Shown here one piece after another: positions 1 to 5,393 of a stretch of 11,468 bases of DNA; the stretch's first letter is position 1, and every line of letters starts with the position of its first letter. The DNA lies in assembly GCA_027435495.1 (NCBI GenBank), contig DAHZZC010000338.1, positions 1 to 11,468 on the forward strand. The letters run 5' to 3'. Origin of the DNA: Planctomycetales bacterium. GTDB taxonomy: Bacteria; Planctomycetota; Planctomycetia; Isosphaerales; Isosphaeraceae. A program made the translations under genes and the position numbers. The notes beneath the pieces are model-generated. The model was not told the origin of the DNA and did no database searches. It was given only the letters and a program-made list of their open reading frames with translations.

Positions 1-1478
1 CGATCGTTGAACCAAAGATGAAGGTCATCATCGACACCGTGCCGCCGACGTTGGTTCTGGATCCCGACCGCCGGCGAGGGAGCGTTGCCGGCGTCCGGTG
101 GGAGGTCAAGGACGAGAACCTCGACCTCGACTCGTTGACGCTGGAATACCAGATCGAGGGAGCGGGAGAGTGGACGCGTGTTCCGATCCGCGCTCCACGA
201 CGGATTGGCGAGCAGCGATGGGATGCCGGGACGGCCGCGGCCCTTCGAGCCCGACTGACCGTTGCCGATGCGGCCGGGAACAAGACCTCGGCGGTACTGA
301 ACCTTCCCGACGGGACCGGGTCGGCGCCCGAGTTGGACTCGTCGCCGATCGCGACGGCCGAGGGGTCGGGGCCGCCTCGGATCGAGCCGATCTCCAGTCC
401 TTCGCGGATTGCGGCGGGCGACGGCTTCACGCCGGTCTCCGAGGAGCCACCGCCGCCGTCGCGTCCGGCTCCGCCACCTCAGGCGCGGACACGATCGGCC
501 GCCGCCGCGACGGCCGGCCGACCGCGTCCCCGACCCGCCGCGCCCGACTGGTCCGCCGACCGCGAGCCGGTTGAGAACCGTGGCGGCGCCGGCGCCCGCC
601 TGGCCTCCGCCAACCCTGCCAGCCGCGGCCGGCTGCGACACGATGTCGAAGAACCGAGCGGCGATGATCCCTTCCGACCGGCGCATTCCGCCCCCTCGTC
701 CGACGCCGGCCTGGGCGCCGCGTGGGCGCCGCAGACCGCCTTGGCGTCGCCGGGAGCCCGGCCGCAGGCCGAGAGCCCCTCAGCGCCCGCTGGCGGGGCC
801 GTTCCAGGTCACACGCTTCTGGTCGATAGCCCTCGGTTCAAGCTCCAGTACGCTGTCGATGACGCCGGACCGAACGGCCCGGCCTTCGTCGAACTCTACG
901 TGACGCCCGACGGCGGACGGACATGGAGAAAGCCGATCGAGGACCCCGACCGGACCTCGCCCATCGACGTCGATCTTGGGGGCGAGGGAACGTACGGCAT
1001 CCGGCTGGTCGCTCGCTCGTCGGCGGGATTCGGCGACCCGATCCCCCAGGACGGTGACCCGCCCCTTGGCTGGGTCGTGGTCGACGCGACTCCGCCGGCC
1101 GTGCAACTCGACCCGGTCCAGGTCTGCATGGGCCCGAACGCGGGGAAGGTTGCCATCTCGTGGCGAGCCACCGACATGCACCTGGCGGCCCGATCGGTCG
1201 CGATTCTCTGGCGACCCGACCAACCGGGTGCTGCCTGGCAACCGGTAGTCGACGGCCAGGAAGCTGCCGGCCGGTACATCTGGATCGTCCCGACGAGTGT
1301 CCCCACTCGGTTCCACATTCGCGTCGAGGCCGCCGACTCGGCCGGCCATCGCGGCTTCGCCGAATCGACCGAGTTTGGCCCGATCGTCCTTGACCGCAGC
1401 CGACCCCGGAGCCGGATCATCGGTCTCGACCCCAACGCCCGGAGCGGCCAGGGGCCTTCCGCATGGCCCCTCCGTTGA
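1..1478 (+). CDS. Ig-like repeat surface protein, 3' part (5' end outside window)
   Basis: The frame is open to the first base (codons read I-V-E-P-K before the ATG at 18), and residue 1 onward already lies inside a domain, so this is very likely the C-terminal part of a longer protein. Numbering from that ATG, residues 1-98 form one beta-rich module opening with 'IIDTVPP'. Residues about 105-260 are a Pro/Ala/Ser/Arg-rich low-complexity linker. Residues 268-355 form a second module ('YAVDDAGPNGPAFVELYVT', 'DGGRTW'), and 355-486 a third opening with 'VVDATPP'. The 'VDxTPP' and 'AADSAGHRG' motifs resemble Ig-like modules of bacterial surface proteins, and I recall similar long planctomycete proteins ending in 'SRIIGLDP'. 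A role in the cell envelope or surface is inferred; no catalytic motif is seen. The last 36 codons are duplicated at 2923-3030. No neighbour on the same strand follows closely. Confidence 0.75.
   Translation, partial: IVEPKMKVIIDTVPPTLVLDPDRRRGSVAGVRWEVKDENLDLDSLTLEYQIEGAGEWTRVPIRAPRRIGEQRWDAGTAAALRARLTVADAAGNKTSAVLNLPDGTGSAPELDSSPIATAEGSGPPRIEPISSPSRIAAGDGFTPVSEEPPPPSRPAPPPQARTRSAAAATAGRPRPRPAAPDWSADREPVENRGGAGARLASANPASRGRLRHDVEEPSGDDPFRPAHSAPSSDAGLGAAWAPQTALASPGARPQAESPSAPAGGAVPGHTLLVDSPRFKLQYAVDDAGPNGPAFVELYVTPDGGRTWRKPIEDPDRTSPIDVDLGGEGTYGIRLVARSSAGFGDPIPQDGDPPLGWVVVDATPPAVQLDPVQVCMGPNAGKVAISWRATDMHLAARSVAILWRPDQPGAAWQPVVDGQEAAGRYIWIVPTSVPTRFHIRVEAADSAGHRGFAESTEFGPIVLDRSRPRSRIIGLDPNARSGQGPSAWPLR
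1328..1478 (+). repeat. Gene-3'-end repeat, copy 1 (inside the Ig-like gene)
   Basis: This segment, the C-terminal coding end of the Ig-like gene, recurs twice in the window in the same orientation. Bases 1369-1478 match 2921-3030 without gaps; the first 37 bases are identical, and about 9 differences fall in the 108 bases from the GAG codon at 1371 to the stop. Bases 1328-1420 match 9550-9642 without gaps, with about 13 differences in 93. Identities were counted by eye. This is the only copy attached to a full gene body. Confidence 0.85.
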
Positions 1479-1774
1479 TCGAGAGAGAATCGCGTGAACA
1501 TGAGAGAACACGCGCGAGGAGGATTGACCCTCTCGCGTTTCACTCACGCGATTGGGATCCCCTGATTCCGCCGGTCGAAATGCAGGGCCTGTGTCGTTAC
1601 CCGTTCCGGTGCCGATGGCGGTCGATGTTCGCACACGAAGAGGCAGCGCCGCAGCCGAGCCGCCCTCATCTCCAGACGGCCAGGGGCAGCCTTGAAGAAT
1701 GCGCCGGTGGACCCAGATCGATGCGGAATGGGGTCCACGCCGGATGTCCCCGTCCCCCATCCCCCCAAGGCCAT
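1479..1774. other. Gene-free stretch after the Ig-like gene
   Basis: No convincing gene is seen between the Ig-like gene stop and the PIN toxin stop. Reading frames here are short, lack a good ribosome site and show no recognisable family. The only structured element is the inverted repeat at 1488-1553. The remainder to 1774 carries no tRNA-like, insertion-sequence-like or promoter-like signal that I can support. Confidence 0.5.
1488..1553 (+). terminator. Nested inverted repeat, possible terminator or stem-loop
   Basis: A perfect 10-base inverted repeat (AATCGCGTGA at 1488-1497 and TCACGCGATT at 1544-1553) encloses a second 6-base pair (CGCGAG at 1513-1518 with CTCGCG at 1532-1537). It starts ten bases after the Ig-like gene stop, where a transcript end would be expected. 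There is no T-run after the stem, so it is not a classic intrinsic terminator. It could be an RNA 3' stabilising hairpin or a protein-binding palindrome. Confidence 0.4.
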
Positions 1775-2266
1775 TCAGGCCAACTCCTTTTGCCGGTCTC
1801 GGAATCGCTGCTCGGAGTCTCTTGGAACCTGATTGGTGACGTGGAAAGTTGTCTCGCGGACCAGGCGATCGAGTGTCCGCCCGTAGTCGAGCAGTCCTCT
1901 TGCCCCGGCCTCCTCAACGATCGCGAGCGTGCCAGCGGCTCGGAGTCCCCGGCCCTGGGCCTCTCGCGTTCCCTTACGCTCATCGATCAGGATCCAATCG
2001 GCCTTTAACTCCCGACCCAGCGCGATGGCCGCGGTCTCACCGCTTCCCAGCTTCAGCGAGGCGTCGGTCGTCGTTGGGTCCTGGATTGTGAGCCACACGG
2101 GCGGGCTCGCGGCCCATAACCGGACGGCTTCCGGGGCCCTGTTGTGTGAGAGCTCCGCGATGACCGCCGAGGGGGCACGGACTTGTTCGAAGAGGTCCGG
2201 CAGCACCTGGACCGAATCGACGAGGATGAGATAGTTCAGCGGCGTCGTGTCGACAACGACTATCAT
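1775..2266 (-). CDS. DUF3368 PIN-like toxin (putative RNase of a TA pair)
   Basis: The 163-residue protein has the pattern of DUF3368/COG2405 PIN-domain proteins. An N-terminal strand carries the first acidic residue (D6 in 'VVVDTTPLNYL'), followed by E38 in 'AVIAEL', E77 in 'GSGETAAIALG' and D95 in 'ILIDERKG'. The 'RAAGTLAIVEEA' helix and 'RGLLDY' come after. These four acidic residues match the Mg-binding set of PIN nucleases, so ribonuclease activity in the cytoplasm is a reasonable family-based inference. The ATG at 2266-2264 overlaps the TGA of the upstream antitoxin gene in an ATGA arrangement, implying translational coupling. The C-terminal ~30 residues (charged, Arg/Gln-rich) extend past the core fold. 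No truncation is seen. Cellular target unknown. Confidence 0.85.
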   Translation of the reverse strand: MIVVVDTTPLNYLILVDSVQVLPDLFEQVRAPSAVIAELSHNRAPEAVRLWAASPPVWLTIQDPTTTDASLKLGSGETAAIALGRELKADWILIDERKGTREAQGRGLRAAGTLAIVEEAGARGLLDYGRTLDRLVRETTFHVTNQVPRDSEQRFRDRQKELA

Positions 2267-2538
2267 TCAACGGGTCGCGCCCGCAGGCCCTCGCGTAAGG
2301 CAGCGGCCTGGGCCAGCAATTCCTCGGCCGTCACGCCCGAAGAGACCTCATGACGCTTGAGAGTCCCTTCGATCTCCAGGCGGCTAAGTCCCAGGGCTTC
2401 GGCGAGCTGGTGATGGGTAATGCGGTCCTGGCGGTAAAGCTCGACGAGGAACGCTTCACGGGCTTCGCCGCCAAGGTCGGTCCCGCTGGCGGATATCTCC
2501 TGCTCGATACTGGACGGAAGCTCAAAAGTGATGTTCAT
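2263..2538 (-). CDS. UPF0175 family antitoxin
   Basis: This 91-residue protein resembles the UPF0175 (COG2886) family, usually found directly upstream of DUF3368 PIN proteins. The N-terminus ('MNITFELPSSIEQEI') is a short beta-strand and helix, and residues 30-63 form a helix-turn-helix-like block ('LYRQDRITHHQLAEALG', 'LSRLEIEGTLKRHEV'). The acidic and Ala-rich tail ('AEELLAQAAALREGL') is the probable toxin-contacting part. The start is supported by an AAGGG-type ribosome site about 7 bases upstream on the minus strand. By analogy it would neutralise the PIN protein and repress its own promoter in the stretch above 2538; neither activity is shown by the sequence itself. It overlaps the toxin gene by four bases. 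Confidence 0.82.
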   Translation of the reverse strand: MNITFELPSSIEQEISASGTDLGGEAREAFLVELYRQDRITHHQLAEALGLSRLEIEGTLKRHEVSSGVTAEELLAQAAALREGLRARPVE

Positions 2539-2920
2539 GCTTAGCCCTTGTCGCGTGCGGCCAGGGTCCGTACCGCGGTCCGCTCGTTTGGCAATCTCTG
2601 AGGAAGGACGACGACGGAGCTGCGCTCTCGCTCCTGAAGCCCCGTTCCGCGATTCTCTTACTGGCCGCTGGCGAACCTGCTTGTAGGCCCACGAACACCT
2701 GGATCATCTTATCGCATTCGACCTCCGCCGTTAAGATCGCGCCGGCCCGCCCCGGCCAGGCCCGTGGAACTCTCCGTTTCAAGGGGTTGGAGCGAGGTCC
2801 GGGTCCCGGGGGACGTGACGAAAGGCGTCCACCGTTTCCCGCCTTGGCTGCTGATGCCGTTTGCGCAACGGGAATCGTGCCCGGGATATCGCCGAACGAC
2901 GAAAGCATGAAACGGCGAGG
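2539..2920. other. Gene-free stretch upstream of the antitoxin
   Basis: This should contain the promoter of the toxin-antitoxin pair, reading leftward. I see no clear -35/-10 pair. An 8-base palindrome ACCGCGGT lies at 2572-2579, about 35 bases from the antitoxin start, within two direct GGTCCG hexamers (2565-2570 and 2577-2582), which is weak support for an operator. No gene is recognised. Minus-strand frames through here are Arg/Pro/Ser-rich and continue into the reverse of the gene-3'-end repeat, so they are taken as chance frames. Confidence 0.4.
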
Positions 2921-3030
2921 CCGAGTTTGGCCCGATCGTCCTTGACCGCAGCCGACCTCGGAGCCGGATGATCGGTCTCGACCCCAACGCCCGGAGCGGG
3001 CAGGGCCCCTCCGCCTGGCCAATCCGATGA
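2921..3030 (+). pseudogene. Orphan 3' end of an Ig-like surface protein gene (repeat copy 2)
   Basis: Read from the GAG at 2923 this encodes the last 35 residues of the same family as the gene at 1-1478, ending 'SGQGPSAWPIR' and a TGA at 3028-3030, exactly as far from the GAG as in copy 1. Similarity stops abruptly at 2921, and no start codon, ribosome site or upstream domain is present, so it cannot be a whole gene. About 9 of 108 bases differ from copy 1: seven changes are synonymous and two are conservative (Ile to Met, Leu to Ile). That pattern indicates divergence under coding constraint before detachment. It sits between the toxin-antitoxin pair and the convergent sigma factor gene. Confidence 0.8.
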
Positions 3031-3097
3031 GGTGTTGATCGGTTGGGAAGCCGGACTGGGAAGTTACTCGATCGATCCCGATCCTCGACGCCGATCG

Positions 3098-4141
3098 TCA
3101 CCGGCCGGCGGAGGCGATGGCCGCGCTCGTCCTGGTCGATGTCCCGGCGGCGGAGTTCCCGACCATCGGCCCATGGGCAGCGCCTCGCCATCGCAGCGCG
3201 GCGATCGATCCTCTGGGGATCGCCCCGCCCCCTGGCCGATCGGCCGTTCCGGCCCTCGGGGCCCGGCCAGCGATCGGTGTGATGAGGGCGACCGCCAGGG
3301 ACGCGGCCGCGAGGCTGGCGGCGAGCCATCGTTGTGGCGCGGTGGCGCCGGTCCAGGCCGCCACCGCGAGGGCCGTCCACGGCCAGCGGGCGAGGGAACA
3401 CCCCGTCGCCCCAATGGCGTTGACGGAGGCGAATCGGGCTACCGACGCGGTCGTCGCCCGGACCAGTTCCGGCCCCGGCGAGGACGCTGCCCGCGCCCGT
3501 GCGACGGGCCAGGTCAGGAGCAGCGAGGCCATGGCAAGACCACGGCGCTCGAGCCGCTCGCGGAGTTGTCGACGTGCCCGCGACTGGCGGCTCTTGACCG
3601 TTCCCACCTGGCAGCCGAGCAGGGCCGCCACCTCCTGGTGGGTCCGCCCCTCCAGATCGCAGAGCACCAAGACATGGCGATGCTGCCATGACAGCCGGCC
3701 GACTTCCTCATGGAGAATTGAGGCGAGCTCGCAGGCTTCGGGTCCGTCACCGGCCGTCGTCTCATGCCGGTTCATTGTCGCCGCTCGCCGCTCATACAGG
3801 CGGCGCCGGGCCGCCGACTTCCGGACGTCGCTCGCTACGCGGCGGGCCACGCCGTACAGCCAGGGCGCCAGCGATCCGCGGACCCAGAGGCCCCGCGCCT
3901 TGCGGGCGAGAACCAGGAACGCACCCTGGAAGGCATCCTGCGCGTCTTGCTCGTCGCCGACGATCGAACGGCAGGTGGCCAGGACCATCGGGCCGTGCCG
4001 CTCCACCAACGTGGCGAAGGCTTCTTCCCTCTCCGATGCCAGGCCATTGCCAAAACGAGAGATCAGCTCGGCGTCGGACCGGAGCGACAGCGGCTCCCCA
4101 TCGGCGATGTCGGCCCGAGAATCCAGGGCTCGTCGGATCAT
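3098..4141 (-). CDS. ECF RNA polymerase sigma factor with C-terminal membrane segment
   Basis: Residues 25-112 form sigma region 2, with 'FATLVERHGPMVLATCR' and 'DEQDAQDAFQGAFLVLARKA' typical of planctomycete ECF factors, and 'WLYGVARRVASDVRK' (94-108) in the promoter-melting part. Residues 140-200 form sigma region 4 ('LSWQHRHVLVLCDLEGRTHQEVA' and the 'GCQVGTVKSRQSRARRQL' recognition helix). The remaining ~147 residues are unlike a minimal ECF factor: a basic Ala/Arg-rich linker, a hydrophobic segment at about 273-291 that could span the membrane, and a Gly/Ala/Ser-rich tail. It would direct RNA polymerase to specific promoters, perhaps controlled through its tail rather than a separate anti-sigma factor, since none is seen. 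The ATG is preceded by AAGGGAG about 10 bases away and GGAG very close. It begins 63 bases after the DUF1559 stop on the same strand, so an operon is likely. Confidence 0.88.
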   Translation of the reverse strand: MIRRALDSRADIADGEPLSLRSDAELISRFGNGLASEREEAFATLVERHGPMVLATCRSIVGDEQDAQDAFQGAFLVLARKARGLWVRGSLAPWLYGVARRVASDVRKSAARRRLYERRAATMNRHETTAGDGPEACELASILHEEVGRLSWQHRHVLVLCDLEGRTHQEVAALLGCQVGTVKSRQSRARRQLRERLERRGLAMASLLLTWPVARARAASSPGPELVRATTASVARFASVNAIGATGCSLARWPWTALAVAAWTGATAPQRWLAASLAAASLAVALITPIAGRAPRAGTADRPGGGAIPRGSIAALRWRGAAHGPMVGNSAAGTSTRTSAAIASAGR

Positions 4142-4204
4142 GACTCCAGGACTCCCTTAAGTTTCGAGGTATGAGCTGCGCCGGCTTTGGTCCGGTGCTC
4201 CGGA

Positions 4205-5239
4205 TCAGAACCCATCGCTTGCGACCTCGTCGCCCGCCATCGTGCCCAGGGCCAGCCAGGTCGAATAATTGACCCCCTGTGAGACGAATCGGACGGCGCC
4301 ATCGAGGAACAGTACATGGACCCCTCCCGGATGGAACGAACTGGCGGTCACCCATCCGTAGGGGAACCAGCCGCCGTTACACGACTTGGTGTTGGGCGGG
4401 TTGGTGTGGAAATAGCCTCCTCCCCGACCCGGGTCGTGGTGTGCCCAGAACTCCCCCTTGTAATGGCCGCGTGCCTCGACCGAGGCCTGGCAGGCCAGGG
4501 AATCGCCCCGGGGCGTCCCCGTCCTTGTCGACCAGGGTATCGAGAACGAGACCCGCAACCGGTTGGCGGCGACGCCCGGGGCGGCCCCTTTCGCGTCTCC
4601 GCGGACGTACTCGCTGAAAACGGCCGTTTGCGCGGCCCCGTCGCGCACGGTCGCCAGCGTGACCAGCGGCAGACTGCGATCGCGGCAGCCGAGAAAGTAG
4701 GCTGGGCCGTTGAGGACGTTCCCCGTATAGGTCGGGGTCACACCGAGGTTGTTCGGATAATTCGTCGAGGCCGCCTCGAATTCGGTGCCTCTCAGGCCCG
4801 CGAAGGCCTCACCGATGTCCGCACCGGTGTCGGCAGGGCACACGAAGACCTCCATGGGGGTCGCGGTGACGGTCACGTTGGCGAAATAGGGGGCCTCGGA
4901 GCCCTCGTAGGGATTGATCGGCTGCGAGAAATTGATCGCATTGAACAGCCTCGCTTGATCGAGGAACGCGAGCAAGCGAGCCTTCATCGAGTGATCGACG
5001 GGTGTCTCGCCTGACCCAAGGCGGTCGGTGTCCGAGCCGCTCGGCGGCAGGGCATTGTGGGTCGCGATGTAGGCATGTACCGCGAGGCCGATCTGCCGGA
5101 GATGGCCCGAGCACCGCGCCTGGCGGGCCGCCTCGCGCCCCGCCACGACGGCCGGCAACAGCAGCGAGGCGGCGACGCCGAGGGTCGCCAGGGTGGCCGT
5201 GAGTTCGATGAGCGTGATGCCGCGTGAGGCGCACCTCAT
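4205..5239 (-). CDS. DUF1559 pseudopilin-like protein, divergent type
   Basis: The start at 5239 is chosen over an ATG 54 bases upstream because GGAGA lies 7 bases before it and it puts a prepilin leader at the extreme N-terminus ('MRCASRG' then 'ITLIEL', with Glu at +5 after the predicted Gly cut). The 344-residue product has a hydrophobic helix at about 8-32, 'REAARQARCSGHLRQIGLA' after it, and the DUF1559 tail with H303-x9-D313-G314 ('HPGGVHVLFLDG') followed by 'TWLALGTMAGDEV'. The family is greatly expanded in planctomycetes; proteins are thought to be processed like type II secretion or type IV pilus pseudopilins and displayed at the membrane, but individual roles are unknown. The helix ('ELTATLATLGVAASLLLPA') departs strongly from the usual 'ELLVVIAIIAVLIALLLPA'. 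It lies upstream of the sigma factor gene. Confidence 0.9.
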   Translation of the reverse strand: MRCASRGITLIELTATLATLGVAASLLLPAVVAGREAARQARCSGHLRQIGLAVHAYIATHNALPPSGSDTDRLGSGETPVDHSMKARLLAFLDQARLFNAINFSQPINPYEGSEAPYFANVTVTATPMEVFVCPADTGADIGEAFAGLRGTEFEAASTNYPNNLGVTPTYTGNVLNGPAYFLGCRDRSLPLVTLATVRDGAAQTAVFSEYVRGDAKGAAPGVAANRLRVSFSIPWSTRTGTPRGDSLACQASVEARGHYKGEFWAHHDPGRGGGYFHTNPPNTKSCNGGWFPYGWVTASSFHPGGVHVLFLDGAVRFVSQGVNYSTWLALGTMAGDEVASDGF

Positions 5240-5393
5240 GGCAATCTCCAGGATTTTCCGGGCCGATGGAACCGGGGTGGGTCGGCCGTCCATTTCCTAC
5301 GGACGAAGCGATCGCGGCGGGTTGCTCCAGGCCGGCGGAACGCAATGGGCAAGTCATTCCATGATAGTCGGCCTCGGCGATCGGGAGGTGAGG
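5240..5393. promoter_or_regulatory. Divergent intergenic region, likely back-to-back promoters
   Basis: The DUF1559/sigma unit (leftward) and the CehA-like/DUF1559/lipoprotein unit (rightward) start 154 bases apart, so both promoters should lie here. A GGAACC at 5268-5273 is followed by CGTC at 5287-5290, recalling ECF-type promoters, but the 13-base gap is shorter than usual for that class. I do not assign a transcription start. The ribosome site GGAGG at 5384-5388 decides the rightward start. Confidence 0.35.

Noticed and set aside
896..1760. Minus-strand frames opposite the Ig-like gene end
   Set aside because: Similar antisense peptides arise opposite the repeat copies simply because the copies share sequence. 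No start context or domain.
2565..2582. Two GGTCCG hexamers around an ACCGCGGT palindrome as an antitoxin operator
   Set aside because: The position fits autoregulation, but the motifs are short and GC-rich with no independent support.
2709..3689. Minus-strand open frame running from the sigma factor region into the reverse of repeat copy 2
   Set aside because: It overlaps the true sigma frame and is Arg/Gly/Pro-rich. The portion opposite the repeat is the reverse of coding sequence.
5268..5290. GGAACC with CGTC downstream, resembling an ECF sigma promoter for the rightward operon
   Set aside because: The 13-base gap is shorter than the usual spacing, and such short GC-rich motifs occur by chance here, so it is not listed as a promoter.
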